Of a stretch of 43,886 nt of DNA, positions 16,266 to 29,096 are shown in pieces. Each line of letters starts with the position of its first letter. Position 1 is the stretch's first letter. The notes below the pieces were generated by a model. It was not told the DNA's origin and ran no database searches. It was given only the letters and a program-made list of their open reading frames with translations. The position numbers were made by a program, and so were the translations under genes. This DNA is from Oscillospiraceae bacterium (GTDB lineage Bacteria > Bacillota > Clostridia > Oscillospirales > Acutalibacteraceae), in assembly GCA_009777055.1 (NCBI GenBank), contig WRMQ01000007.1:1-43886 (forward strand), given 5' to 3'.

Positions 16266-17698
16266 ATCCGAAAATCCCGTTCCCCTCCGCGGATCTTTTC
16301 CAGGCAGCGCTGTGTAAATTCACGCGCCTTTTCATTGGGGATATGCGTGAGCTCCCGCGCGATCAGGGCCTCACCGCGCACCCGGGTGGCAGGGGCGGCG
16401 TAGTCAAGAAGGTATTCCTGCAGGGTCATCAGCGCGTTGGGGTGGCAGCAATTCTGAATCTGTCCGGCCTTGAGCAGCTGCATAAAGCGGTCGCCGGTGC
16501 GCCCCTCCCGGTAACAGGCCGTGCAAAAGCTTGGGATATACCCCAGCTCCATGAGCCAATGAACAAGCTCATCCAGGCTGCGGTCGTCGCTGATTTCGAA
16601 CTGCTCGGTTCCCTCATGTAATTGCGCATTGTCCGCGCATGGTGCGTTGTCCGCGTAGCCGCCTACACTGGTTTTGCTGGCCCCGCTGATCTGGGAAACG
16701 CCGAGCTCCAGGGCGCGGGCGCGCATGGCCGCGCTTTCCCGGGTGGAGATGATCATGCCCGTGTAGGGCACCGCCACGCGGATACAGGCGATGAGCTTGG
16801 CGAAGGCCTCGTCGCCGACGCCGCCGGCGAAGGCGCCGGGGTCCACGCCATCGGCGGGCTTGACCCGGGGAACGCTGATGGTGTGGGGCCCCACGCCGAA
16901 AACGGCCTCCAGGTGCTCCGCGTGCATAAGCAGCGCCGCGAACTCATAGCGGCAGCGCTCCAGCCCGAAAAGCACGCCCAGCCCCACGTCGTCGATGCCG
17001 CCGCGCATGGCGCGGTCCATCGCTTCCGTGTGATACGCGTAATCCGATTTGGGCCCGGAGGGATGTAAAGCTTCGTAGCTTTCTCTGTGATAGGTCTCCT
17101 GAAAAAGAATGTAGGTGCCGATCCCCGCGTCCCGCAGACGGCGGTAATTTTCCACGGTGGTGCCGGCGATGTTGACGTTCACCCGGCGGATCGCGCCGTT
17201 TTTGTGCCGGATACCGTAAATCGTTTCAATCGATTCCAGGATATACTCTATGGGGCTGTGCAGCGGATGCTCCCCGGCCTCCAGGGCCAGGCGCTTGTGA
17301 CCCATATCCTGCAGCGCGGTTACCTCGCGGACGATCTCCGCCTGGCTGAGCCTGCGGCGGGGGATGCTTTTGTTTTGCAGATGATAGGGGCAATACAGGC
17401 AGCCGTTGACGCAGTAATTCGACAGGTACAGCGGCGCGAACATCACCACGCGGTTCCCGTAATACGCCCGCTTGATTTTACGCGAGAGGGCCTGCAGCTC
17501 TTCATTGCGGTCCTCCAGCGCGCAGGCCAGCAGCAGCGAGGCCTCCCGGTGGCCGAGACCCTTTTGCTCCTTCGCCTTTTGCATGACCTCGTCGATCAAG
17601 GCGGCATTGTTTTTGTTCCGGTCCGCGTAGGCCAGGGTGTCAAGGATCTCCTGGTGGTCGATGAATTCCTCCGCCCGGGAGGATTTTGGGTCATACAT
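16262..17698 (-). CDS. hydG: [FeFe]-hydrogenase maturase HydG
   Basis: A 478-residue radical SAM tyrosine lyase. The SAM cluster motif CVNGCLYC is at C96/C100/C103, and the C-terminal CX2CX22C for the auxiliary cluster starts in FCTACYREGRTGDR and ends in NCCHPN. HydG splits tyrosine to supply CO and cyanide on iron for the H-cluster. Length and both cluster motifs are complete. It overlaps hydE by 8 bases and the ttcA-like gene by 4. Neither hydF nor the hydrogenase is in this window. Confidence 0.96.
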   Translation of the reverse strand: MYDPKSSRAEEFIDHQEILDTLAYADRNKNNAALIDEVMQKAKEQKGLGHREASLLLACALEDRNEELQALSRKIKRAYYGNRVVMFAPLYLSNYCVNGCLYCPYHLQNKSIPRRRLSQAEIVREVTALQDMGHKRLALEAGEHPLHSPIEYILESIETIYGIRHKNGAIRRVNVNIAGTTVENYRRLRDAGIGTYILFQETYHRESYEALHPSGPKSDYAYHTEAMDRAMRGGIDDVGLGVLFGLERCRYEFAALLMHAEHLEAVFGVGPHTISVPRVKPADGVDPGAFAGGVGDEAFAKLIACIRVAVPYTGMIISTRESAAMRARALELGVSQISGASKTSVGGYADNAPCADNAQLHEGTEQFEISDDRSLDELVHWLMELGYIPSFCTACYREGRTGDRFMQLLKAGQIQNCCHPNALMTLQEYLLDYAAPATRVRGEALIARELTHIPNEKAREFTQRCLEKIRGGERDFRI

Positions 17699-18710
17699 GA
17701 ATGTGATCTCCTCGATTTTTTTCTGTAAAGTATCCGGCCTTTACGACGGCGTTTTCTTCATTTGTGGCGATTTTATTGTCATAGGGCGCGTATTTTGCCC
17801 GCGCGGCGGCCGGCGTGATATTGGGCATAAGGATGTTCGCCCCCGCGCGCAAACCCAGCTCGCGGCCTTGGGGGTGTATGCTGCCCAGCGCGGTTGTGGC
17901 GGGGATCAGTGCCTCCGGCAGCAGCAGGCGGGTCAGGCCCAGCAAAAAGAGCGTGAGCCCCAGGCTTCCCCGCGGTTCCCGGGCGAAGGGCGTGTCTTGG
18001 TGAGGGATAAACGGCCCGATGCCAACCATATGGGGCCGGAAGGCCGCGAGGAATTCCAGGTCGTCCAAAAGGCAGCCGACGCTCTGCCCCGGCGTGCCCA
18101 CCATAAAACCGCAGCCCACCTGGTAGCCGATCTCCTTTAATGACCGGAGGCAGTCCAGGCGTTCGTTCAGGCGCATTTCCGGGGGATGCAGCGCCGCGTA
18201 ATGGGCCTCGTTGGCTGTTTCGTGCCGCAGGAGGCAGCGGTCCGCCCCGGCCCGGTATAATCCTTCATAGCTATCCCGGCCGCGTTCGCCCAAAGACAGC
18301 GTAATGGCGCAGCCGGGGAATTCCGCGCGGATTTTCTCCACGATGGGGATCAGATAGCCGTCTGTAAAGGCCGGATCTTCACCCCCCTGCAGAACAAAGC
18401 TCCGCAGGCCTTGCGCATAGCCATTCCCGCAGCAGGAAAGTATTTCGTCTTGACACAAGCGGTAGCGCTCTATCTTTTCGTTGCTCCGCCGCAGGCCGCA
18501 GTAAAGGCAGTCGTTTTTGCAGTGGTTGCTGATTTCGATGAGCCCCCGCAGCCAAACCGCTTTGCCGTAAACGCGCTCGCGGGTTTCCCTGGCTTTCTGG
18601 AAGAGCAAGGCCGCGTCGGCCTCGCTCCGGCTTTCCAGCAGCAGGCGGAGCTCAGACCGGGGAAGGCTGTGGGATTGGAAGAGATGATGGATGCGGGTGG
18701 TATTGGTCAT
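17691..18710 (-). CDS. hydE: [FeFe]-hydrogenase maturase HydE
   Basis: A 339-residue radical SAM protein. The cluster motif CKNDCLYC is at C64/C68/C71, followed by VLQGGEDPAFTDGYLIPIV and the HydE-typical VGCGFMVGTPGQ and GIGPFIPHQDTPF. HydE processes the Fe(CO)2CN-cysteine complex from HydG on the way to the H-cluster. The ATG at 18710 has GGAGA six bases upstream. A longer reading frame to 18821 would run antisense through the small-RNA promoter and is rejected. It is the first gene of the operon. Confidence 0.95.
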   Translation of the reverse strand: MTNTTRIHHLFQSHSLPRSELRLLLESRSEADAALLFQKARETRERVYGKAVWLRGLIEISNHCKNDCLYCGLRRSNEKIERYRLCQDEILSCCGNGYAQGLRSFVLQGGEDPAFTDGYLIPIVEKIRAEFPGCAITLSLGERGRDSYEGLYRAGADRCLLRHETANEAHYAALHPPEMRLNERLDCLRSLKEIGYQVGCGFMVGTPGQSVGCLLDDLEFLAAFRPHMVGIGPFIPHQDTPFAREPRGSLGLTLFLLGLTRLLLPEALIPATTALGSIHPQGRELGLRAGANILMPNITPAAARAKYAPYDNKIATNEENAVVKAGYFTEKNRGDHIHV

Positions 18711-18747
18711 GGCGAAGTCTCCAAAGAATTTTTTCCCAGCACAGCGC

Positions 18748-18776
18748 TTGCAAACACTGCTGTAATATGCTATAAT
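18748..18776 (+). promoter_or_regulatory. Promoter of the putative small RNA
   Basis: TTGCAA at 18748-18753 and a perfect TATAAT at 18771-18776, 17 bases apart, point rightward. Transcription should start near 18783. The box lies just upstream of hydE on the other strand. Confidence 0.75.
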
Positions 18777-18782
18777 GATTAA

Positions 18783-18946
18783 ATAAGGGCACTTGAGGTG
18801 GAAAAATTCGTTGCCGTCCACACGCCGATGGTTTGACAGGAGCTGCGAAGCTCTGAGAGATGCGGGAGCCCTGCGACGCCCGCCAAGTGCCCGCCCTTTT
18901 CGTTGATATCATCTACGAGCCGTCTGTAAAACAGACGGTTTTATTT
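18783..18946 (+). ncRNA. Putative structured small RNA, family not identified
   Basis: A transcript of about 165 bases is framed by its own promoter and terminator and holds no plausible reading frame. A 9-bp stem GGGCACTTG/CAAGTGCCC (18787-18795 with 18884-18892) closes a domain of about 106 bases, inside which GAGCT-GCGA-AGCTC forms a GNRA-capped hairpin (about 18840-18853). The 3' part CCCTGCGACG recalls the 6S RNA central region, but the length is short for 6S. A riboswitch is less likely because the next gene has its own promoter. Confidence 0.55.
18920..18946 (+). terminator. Intrinsic terminator of the putative small RNA
   Basis: An 8-bp stem CCGTCTGT/ACAGACGG with an AAA loop is followed by TTTTATTTT at 18939-18946. 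Confidence 0.9.
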
Positions 18947-19054
18947 TAAGCTCTCAGCCACGTCCATTATACCCCATCCCAGCTCAAATTGCAAGCAAAA
19001 TCTGTCTCAGATGATACAGATTATTTATTTTGCTGTTTTATCACCCCAAACATA

Positions 19055-19082
19055 TTGAAAAAACACTTTTTTGTGCTATAAT
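19055..19082 (+). promoter_or_regulatory. Promoter of the two-component system
   Basis: TTGAAA at 19055-19060 and TATAAT at 19077-19082 with a 16-base spacer, 42 bases before the response-regulator ATG. The stretch 18947-19054 between the small RNA and this promoter is AT-rich and shows nothing else. Confidence 0.72.
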
Positions 19083-19124
19083 TTAATAAGCAAGATATAA
19101 CAGCAGCGGGAAAGGCGGGATTTT

Positions 19125-19820
19125 ATGTACCACATCCTGATGGCCGACGACGAGGACGCCATCCGCGAGGGCTTCGCGGAATACGCGGCATTCTTGGGGC
19201 ATACCGTCACCCAGGCGCGGGACGGCATGCAGGCCGTGGCGCTGTGCCGGGAGCAGGACTTCGACATCGTTCTGCTGGATATCATGATGCCCCGTATGGA
19301 CGGCTTCACCGCCTGCGCGGAGATCCGGCGGGAAAAGGACATCCCCGTGCTGATGCTTTCCGCCCGCTCGGAGGAATACGACAAGCTCCATGGCTTTACC
19401 CTGGGCATCGACGACTATGTGACGAAGCCCTTCTCCCCCAAGGAGGTTTTGGCGAGAGTCAAGGTGATCGTCACCCGCCACAGGGCCGCCGGGGCCGCGC
19501 CGGAGGAAAACGCCAACGAGGTCTACCGCTTCGGCGGGCTGGTGATCGACATGAGTGCCCGCATCGTGGAGGCCGACGGCGCGCGGCTGGAGCTTACGCC
19601 CAAGGAGTATGAGCTGCTGTTCTATCTGGTTCGGAACCGGAACATTGCCCTGCGCCGGGAAAAGCTGCTGTCGGAGGTGTGGAGCTACGACTTTTTCGGT
19701 GAGGACTCCACGGTGAATACGCACATCAAGATGCTGCGGGCGCATTTGGGGCCCTACGAGCGGCACATCGTGACAATCAGAGGGGTGGGGTATCGCTTTG
19801 ACACGGAACCTGAAAGATAG
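19125..19820 (+). CDS. OmpR/PhoB-type response regulator
   Basis: A 231-residue regulator. The receiver domain has acidic residues D8-D9, the phosphate-accepting D52 in VLLDIMMPRMDG, S79 and K101 in VTKPFSP. The C-terminal winged helix (from about residue 140) has LELTPKEYELLFYLVRNRN and the usual TVNTHIKMLRAHLG and GVGYRFD end. It binds DNA when phosphorylated by the kinase that overlaps its 3' end by 23 bases. The signal and target genes are not evident; the neighbouring genes do not point to one. Confidence 0.95.
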   Translation: MYHILMADDEDAIREGFAEYAAFLGHTVTQARDGMQAVALCREQDFDIVLLDIMMPRMDGFTACAEIRREKDIPVLMLSARSEEYDKLHGFTLGIDDYVTKPFSPKEVLARVKVIVTRHRAAGAAPEENANEVYRFGGLVIDMSARIVEADGARLELTPKEYELLFYLVRNRNIALRREKLLSEVWSYDFFGEDSTVNTHIKMLRAHLGPYERHIVTIRGVGYRFDTEPER

Positions 19821-21294
19821 GCTCGCGGAGCTGAAGGCGTCGCGCCAGGCACTGATAAACCGCCGCAAAGATCTTGCCGTGCGGATCCGGAACTGGCTCA
19901 TGGGCTTTTCGGTGGTTATCCTGACGCTGCTGTGGCTGCTGCAGTTCGCCTTCTTCAACAGCTTCTACGAATCGCTGCGGCTCATCGAAATCCGGGTGAA
20001 TGGCCGCCAGATCGTGCGGGAATATGAGGGGCAGGGGAATTTCCGCGCGGCGCTGCAGGCCCGGGCGTTCCGGCAAAACCTGCGCATTCTGCTGCTGGAT
20101 GAGGCGGGCTGGATTCTGGAGAACTACGACGGCTTCGGCACGCCCTTTCTCATCGGCGGCGGGCGCCTGGACCTGGACGGAACCCCCGCCGGGCTTATCC
20201 GGGAGGGCCAGACGGAGCACGCCTTCATCCGCCGGGAGAATGGAGGCGGCAGCGCGGTCTATCTCGCGAAGGTGGCGGCGCCTGCCCCCGGCAGCGAGCG
20301 GTATCTCTACGTCTCAAGCCTTATTCCGCCCAACGACGCCACAGTCACGGTGCTGACCATGCAGTTCATCATCATCACGGCGGCGCTGCTTCTGTTTTCC
20401 ATGGGGGCGGCCTGGCTGCTCTCAAAGCGTATCTCGGAGCCCATCGTCAGCCTCACGGCCTCCGCCAGGCATTTGGCGAAGGGGAACTTCAAGGCCGCGC
20501 CCTCCAAGCGGGATTACACCGAAATCGCGGAGCTTTCCCGGGAGCTTTCCCGGGCCACGGAGGAAATCACCAAGGCCGAGCGCTACCGGCAGGAGATCGT
20601 AGCCAATGTGTCGCACGACCTGAAAACGCCCCTGACGATCATCCGCTTCTATGGCGAAATGCTGCGGGACGTTTCGGGCGGCGACGCGGAAAAACGCGGC
20701 GCGCACTGCGAAAAAATCATTGCCGAGGCCGACCGGCTCACGGGCATGGTCAACGAGCTGCTGGAGCTTTCGAAGCTGGAGGCCGCCGGTTCGAACGACG
20801 ACTTTCCCATTGTCATGGAGCCGCTGGACCTCAGCGCCCTGCTTCGTGAAACCCTGGAGCGCTTTGCCGCCCTTCAGGAGAAAGAGGGCTACCGCTTTGA
20901 GGCGGATATCGCGCCCGGGTTCCATGTGCGGGGCAGCGGAGCCTACCTCAGCCGCGCGGTGTATAACCTCATCGCCAACGCCGTCAACCATACCGGCGAG
21001 GACAGGCGCGTCATCGTCCGCCTGCGCGCCGCCGGGCGGCAGGGCGCGCCGGCAGCCCGCGTGGAGATCGCGGACACGGGCGATGGAATTCCGCCGGAGG
21101 AGCTCCCCCGCATCTGGGAACGCTACTACAGGACCGGGCAGACCCACCGGCGCTCGGTGGTGGGCACAGGCCTGGGGCTTTCGATTGTGCAAACAGCGCT
21201 GCAAAAGCACAACGCGGCCTTTGGGGTGAGCAGCAGTCCCGGGCAGGGAAGCATGTTCTGGTTTGAAATGGCGTTGGCTCCGCCGGAGGCGTAG
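19798..21294 (+). CDS. Membrane sensor histidine kinase
   Basis: A 498-residue kinase. A TM helix (about residues 33-55) and a second (about 183-205) flank an outside sensor region of about 125 residues. HAMP (KRISEPIVSLTASARHLAKG), the H-box NVSHDLKTPLTIIRFYGEML, and the ATP-binding N (NLIANAVNHTGE), G1 (EIADTGDGIP) and G2 (GTGLGLSIV) boxes follow in order. It starts at TTG 19798 after GGGGTGGGG, inside the end of the regulator gene, so translation is coupled. The N-terminal helix before TM1 is charged and may be a coiled coil. Confidence 0.94.
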   Translation: MTRNLKDRLAELKASRQALINRRKDLAVRIRNWLMGFSVVILTLLWLLQFAFFNSFYESLRLIEIRVNGRQIVREYEGQGNFRAALQARAFRQNLRILLLDEAGWILENYDGFGTPFLIGGGRLDLDGTPAGLIREGQTEHAFIRRENGGGSAVYLAKVAAPAPGSERYLYVSSLIPPNDATVTVLTMQFIIITAALLLFSMGAAWLLSKRISEPIVSLTASARHLAKGNFKAAPSKRDYTEIAELSRELSRATEEITKAERYRQEIVANVSHDLKTPLTIIRFYGEMLRDVSGGDAEKRGAHCEKIIAEADRLTGMVNELLELSKLEAAGSNDDFPIVMEPLDLSALLRETLERFAALQEKEGYRFEADIAPGFHVRGSGAYLSRAVYNLIANAVNHTGEDRRVIVRLRAAGRQGAPAARVEIADTGDGIPPEELPRIWERYYRTGQTHRRSVVGTGLGLSIVQTALQKHNAAFGVSSSPGQGSMFWFEMALAPPEA

Positions 21295-21320
21295 CCGCAT
21301 CCACCAACAAAATTGCGGGC

Positions 21321-21349
21321 TTGACAAAAGACATCAAATGCTCTATAAT
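21321..21349 (+). promoter_or_regulatory. Promoter of tRNA-Gln
   Basis: TTGACA at 21321-21326 and TATAAT at 21344-21349 with a 17-base spacer, 19 bases before the tRNA. Confidence 0.88.
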
Positions 21350-21368
21350 CATTAGCGTTAGGTTTCAG

Positions 21369-21443
21369 TGGGGTGTAGCCAAGCGGTAAGGCAACGGACT
21401 TTGACTCCGTCATTCGCGCGTTCGAGTCGCGCCTCCCCAGCCA
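21369..21443 (+). tRNA. tRNA-Gln (anticodon TTG), CCA encoded
   Basis: A complete cloverleaf: anticodon stem ACGGA/TCCGT with loop CTTTGAC, T stem GCGCG/CGCGC with TTCGAGT, discriminator G and an encoded CCA. The acceptor stem TGGGGTG/CTCCCCA has one T-T mismatch at positions 6-67, where other pairs are canonical. Confidence 0.95.
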
Positions 21444-21446
21444 AAA

Positions 21447-21477
21447 AACCCGCTATCTGTAAGGGATAGCGGGTTTT
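21447..21477 (+). terminator. Terminator of tRNA-Gln
   Basis: An 11-bp stem starting with AACCCGCTATC (21447-21457), paired with GATAGCGGGTT, runs into a TTTT tract four bases after the tRNA CCA end. Confidence 0.88.
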
Positions 21478-21535
21478 GCATTTGCCCAGAAGCTTGTTTG
21501 AAAAGCTTCCGTGATAATAATAGGCCGAACGACCT

Positions 21536-22225
21536 CTAGCTAGAACGCGTTATATGAAAGGGATTCATCGGTTTCGGATATAAATCAGGCCCCTCGGGGC
21601 CTTCGGGCCCAACCGGCCCCCGCGGGCCTTCGGGGCCTTCGGTTCCATCGCGGCCCTGCGGGCCGGCCCGGCCTTCTACGCGGCCTTCGTTGATGAACAT
21701 GCCGTCGCTGTCCGCAACATACAAATCGCCCGTCACTACCCAGGCGTCGCCGGATTTTCCCCTGGGCGCCGCCGCGGCAAATTCCGCATAGCTGTTGTAA
21801 GCACCCATGAGATTAATCCCCTGCCCTACCGGGCCCGCCGGGCCTGTGGGGCCAACGGGGCCGCGCGGACCGGCAATGCCCCGGGGGCCTTCCGCACCGG
21901 CGGGGCCGCGCACGCCCTGTGGGCCGGGATTGCCTTGTATGCCTTGTATGCCCTGTATGCCTTGAGGTCCTACCGGACCCAATTCACCCCGAATTTCCCC
22001 CTGGGGAAGCCACTGGCCGTTCTCGTCCATTACATAGAGCGTTTGTCCAACCATCCAGGCATCGCCTGATACGCCGGTAACGTCCGCTAATTCAAATTCC
22101 TCCCAGCTGCTAAATGCTCCCACCAGGTTGATTCCCTGGCCCGTGGGGCCGGTCGGGCCGCGTTCGCCCTGTTCGCCTTGCAGGCCGGTCGCGCCGGTGA
22201 AGCCTTGCAGACCAGGCGGTCCTTC
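21536..22225 (-). pseudogene. 3' part of a split collagen-like gene
   Basis: The frame continues upstream of its first possible GTG (22123) as Gly-X-Y codons up to 22225, and then meets a TAA at once, so it has no own start. It encodes about 229 residues: collagen triplets, two 50-residue spacer modules ([15 protein letters not shown] and [15 protein letters not shown], both with GDAW and LYV), and a cap [18 protein letters not shown]. Module for module it repeats residues inside the large gene at 24137-27061. It is best read as the displaced 3' end of that gene, cut off by the recombinase element. Without excision it is not translated. Confidence 0.85.
21571..21601 (+). repeat. Collagen-border repeat, copy 1
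   Basis: 31 bases beginning GTTTCGGATATA agree at 27 positions with 27293-27323 in the same orientation. On the minus strand the adjoining stretch (21548-21582) agrees at 30 of 35 positions with 37736-37770. It marks the junction between collagen triplet codons and the C-terminal cap. Confidence 0.8.
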
Positions 22226-22374
22226 GGGGCATTATATATTGCGAACGGAAGCGGAGGGGTTTTGATTGTAGACATCAAATTCGCCAGCTTGTCTACACAT
22301 TCGGACAAAATTTCTGCCCTAACCTGTAATCTGGACAAAATCCCCGCGCATAGCTTAGCGTGGAGGTGACTGTC

Positions 22375-22558
22375 TTGGAGGATGCCTGTGAAGTTGTACG
22401 CGAAGACATTGATTATCTCACAATCGGCAACACAACATATGAAATTGCGTCTATCTATACCGGGAAAGCGACGCTGCTTGATTTGGTAAAAGCCTCTCTG
22501 GAACGCAGTGCCCAGCAGGCGCTGCGGCGGCTTGGAAGCCCTTGGAGAGGAGCTGTTG

Positions 22559-22569
<11 letters not shown>
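22375..22569 (+). CDS. Small TnpW-like protein of the recombinase element
   Basis: A 64-residue protein containing LTIGNTTYEIASIYTG followed by a short helix (LVKASLERSAQQALRRL), similar to the small TnpW-type proteins that go with clostridial serine recombinases. Their role is not well known; an excision or directionality factor is one guess. I chose TTG at 22375 because GGAGGTGA lies just upstream. It overlaps the recombinase start by 11 bases, so the two are co-translated. Confidence 0.62.
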
Positions 22570-27073
<4,504 letters not shown>

Positions 27074-27104
27074 TTAATGGGTATTTGGTTTTTGAGACCC
27101 AGTC

Positions 27105-27113
27105 TATTCTATG
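27105..27113 (-). promoter_or_regulatory. Possible sporulation-type (sigma-E/K-like) -10 element of the collagen gene
   Basis: Read leftward the sequence is CATAGAATA, which fits the CATAnnnTA form of mother-cell sigma -10 boxes, 44 bases before the start codon. An AC pair lies near the expected -35 distance. No sigma-A promoter is seen in this spacer. The match is short and could be chance. Confidence 0.35.
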
Positions 27114-27198
27114 CGCCGGCCATGTGTTTGGCACAAGCTGAATTTGAGCCTTGACAAATCCCACAATGCTCGCATTGGCTTGGATTATCAAAACCCGC

Positions 27199-28497
27199 AT
27201 GTTAGCTGCAAAGTACACGATCAGGTCCGCGTGCCGGAGGAAAGCACAAAAATGCACAGCAGCTCTCTTAATTTTTATTTTTTTTACGGAGAGTTTCGGA
27301 TATATAACAGGCCCCGAGGGGCCGCAGGGCTCTATAGGCCCGCAGGGCCCGGCGGGAGCGCAAGGCGTACCAGGCCCTGCTGGGCCCCAGGGTCCCGCGG
27401 GGCCGGCGGGCGGCCCCGGTCCGCGTGGCCTGCAAGGCCCCGCCGGCGAAGCGGGACCGCCTGGCGAATGCAACTGCGGCTGTGTGCCAGCACATTTCGC
27501 TTACGCGCTGCAGGGAGAGCAAATCAGCGTAATCGATATGGACACACAGCAGATAGTGAAGACGATAACACTGCCGGAACCGGCCATTTCCATTGCGGCG
27601 AACCCGGAAACCGGCCAGCTGTATGTCACCGCGGAGAATACCCTGTATGTCATTGACAGTGCCACGGGGGAGTATCAGACGGTTTCCGAGCTCGGGATGT
27701 ATTTCGGAAAAATTATTTATGACCCGGGAATCGACAGGATTTATCTGGCCGCGTTTTACAGCGGTTTTCCTTATCGGCAGGTTATGTTCGTTGACGCCAA
27801 TAGCCTGAATCATGTTGATTCTGTCCAGTTGTTCTATGAGGACAAATTTGAAGCCGACATTGATTTGGGGAAGCTGTATGTCATAAATGCCGGCGGAGGC
27901 ATCGACGTATTCAACGGCGCCAACGGTGAGCGGTTTGACAGCCTGGATAATCTTGCCGGCTCCGCCCTGCAAATTACCGTGGATTCCCCGCATCATCGCT
28001 TATACGTTATTACGGATAACGGAAACGTTCATGTGTTCGATACAACGAACGACGAGGAGCTCTTTGATTTTCTATCGGAGCCCAACGCGCAGTTTTTCGA
28101 GGTCAATTCCGCCTTGAACCAGCTGTATGTCCTGGTGCCGAACGTGTATGACGGGTACCAATTCTATGCCTATAACACCCTGGACGGCAGCCTGATTCTG
28201 GAAGAGAGCTTTCCCATGCTGACCAGCTTCAGCGTGAATCAGGAAACGGGCAATATTATGATGTATGACGAGGATGCCGGCACGATTGTCACCCTTCAAG
28301 TCCACGCGGACGGAACCTATGATACCCTCGGCTCCTTAAACGCGGATATCGCCACGGATTTCGCTTTTCTTGACGGCGAAAACTGCGGCGGCTCCGTTGG
28401 ACCGACGGGGCCGACGGGGGCCACTGCACCAAAAATAATAGCCAAATCACTGAAACCCGTAGCAAAAGAATTCTGTGCAATGCAGGCGCGTGTTTGA
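27199..28497 (+). CDS. Collagen / beta-propeller protein with a frame break at a T8 tract
   Basis: The frame has collagen triplets from about 27305 ([15 protein letters not shown]), then CNCGC, then about 300 residues of repeated strands such as [20 protein letters not shown] and [17 protein letters not shown], typical of YVTN/PQQ-like propellers, and a short GPTGPTGAT tail. In frame only an ATG at 27199 (or TTG 27151) without ribosome site exists. The best start, ATG 27252 after GGAGGAAAG, is one base out of phase and separated by T8 (27278-27285). Loss of one T would give [20 protein letters not shown] and fuse it to the collagen frame. Probably a surface protein. Confidence 0.75.
   Translation: MLAAKYTIRSACRRKAQKCTAALLIFIFFTESFGYITGPEGPQGSIGPQGPAGAQGVPGPAGPQGPAGPAGGPGPRGLQGPAGEAGPPGECNCGCVPAHFAYALQGEQISVIDMDTQQIVKTITLPEPAISIAANPETGQLYVTAENTLYVIDSATGEYQTVSELGMYFGKIIYDPGIDRIYLAAFYSGFPYRQVMFVDANSLNHVDSVQLFYEDKFEADIDLGKLYVINAGGGIDVFNGANGERFDSLDNLAGSALQITVDSPHHRLYVITDNGNVHVFDTTNDEELFDFLSEPNAQFFEVNSALNQLYVLVPNVYDGYQFYAYNTLDGSLILEESFPMLTSFSVNQETGNIMMYDEDAGTIVTLQVHADGTYDTLGSLNADIATDFAFLDGENCGGSVGPTGPTGATAPKIIAKSLKPVAKEFCAMQARV
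27278..27285 (+). repeat. T8 tract between the best start codon and the collagen frame
   Basis: Eight Ts lie 24 bases after ATG 27252. One base fewer would put the start in frame with the downstream 400-residue collagen/propeller frame. As sequenced the product from 27252 would be frameshifted. Confidence 0.7.
27293..27323 (+). repeat. Collagen-border repeat, copy 2
   Basis: Matches 21571-21601 at 27 of 31 positions in direct orientation. Here it lies at the N-terminal side of the triplet codons, whereas copy 1 lies at the C-terminal side of an opposing gene. Its upstream T-rich flank also resembles 37563-37610. Confidence 0.75.
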
Positions 28498-28555
28498 TTG
28501 CTTGCCAAGCCCGGCTGTCCTATAATATACCCCGCAGTTGCCTGCGGGGCGCTCT

Positions 28556-28885
28556 TCACATTGCCGTATGCCCTGTCGCGCTCTGCGGCGCGGTATCCGG
28601 GACGATTTCGAGGGTGTAGCCAAGCGGCTTCAGAATCCGAAAAAGGGTGTCGATCTGCGGTGTTGCCTGCATTTTTTCAAGCCGGGCGATCGCCGGTTGT
28701 TTGAGGCCGCACATTTCCGCCAGCTGCCGCTGGGAAATTCCCTTTTGCTCACGGGCCTCAATTAATTTGCCGACAAAATCAATTTTCAGCTGTATCTCAT
28801 CCTTTTCGACGTCCGTCAAAAGCGCGGGATCATTCCAGAGATCGTCAAAAGTGGTGTATTCTGTTCCGTTAATTTTTTTGCTCAT
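28556..28885 (-). CDS. HigA-type antitoxin with XRE helix-turn-helix
   Basis: A 109-residue protein with a helix-turn-helix in the middle: LIEAREQKGISQRQLAEMCG then LKQPAIARLEKMQATPQIDT and a last part LFRILKPLGYTLEIVP, as in HigA antitoxins. It binds the toxin and represses its own operon. Its start overlaps the toxin end by 17 bases, giving the higBA order. The frame looks complete. Confidence 0.88.
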   Translation of the reverse strand: MSKKINGTEYTTFDDLWNDPALLTDVEKDEIQLKIDFVGKLIEAREQKGISQRQLAEMCGLKQPAIARLEKMQATPQIDTLFRILKPLGYTLEIVPDTAPQSATGHTAM

Positions 28886-29096
28886 TCTGTTCAGCCCTTT
28901 CCAAAAAATCTCTCAGGTTGCGCTGCGCCTGCGCGATTTCACGCGGTGGCGTCTTTTGTGTCTTCTTCACGAAGTGGTGCAGCAAGATGAATGTGTTATC
29001 CTGCCAGTAGGCGAAGAAAATGCGGTCGCTGGTCGGGCGCAGCTCGTATAAACCTCGTACATAGCATGCCCCCTCGCTTTCATTATATGATAACAT
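28869..29096 (-). pseudogene. HigB-type (phage Gp49-like) toxin, internally shortened
   Basis: 75 residues. RGLYELRPTSDRIFFAYWQD and HHFVKKTQKTPPREIAQA are the conserved C-terminal half of the Gp49-like HigB RNase family. Full members have about 110 residues. Here a family-like start (SYNESEGACYV) joins directly to the RGLYELR strand, so about 40 helical residues are missing. The only in-frame ATG (29096) lies inside the promoter -10 region. The toxin is probably inactive while the antitoxin remains. Confidence 0.7.

Noticed and set aside
18711-18821. 37-residue N-terminal extension of HydE
   Set aside because: It would run antisense through the small-RNA promoter and stem and has no ribosome site, while ATG 18710 has one and matches normal HydE length.
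18783-18900. TPP, NiCo, fluoride or c-di-GMP riboswitch
   Set aside because: I compared the conserved cores as I remember them and none fits. The following gene has its own promoter after a strong terminator.
28530-28549. Terminator after the propeller or antitoxin gene
   Set aside because: The 8-bp GC-rich hairpin is clear, but neither strand has a T-run after it, so I do not call a terminator.
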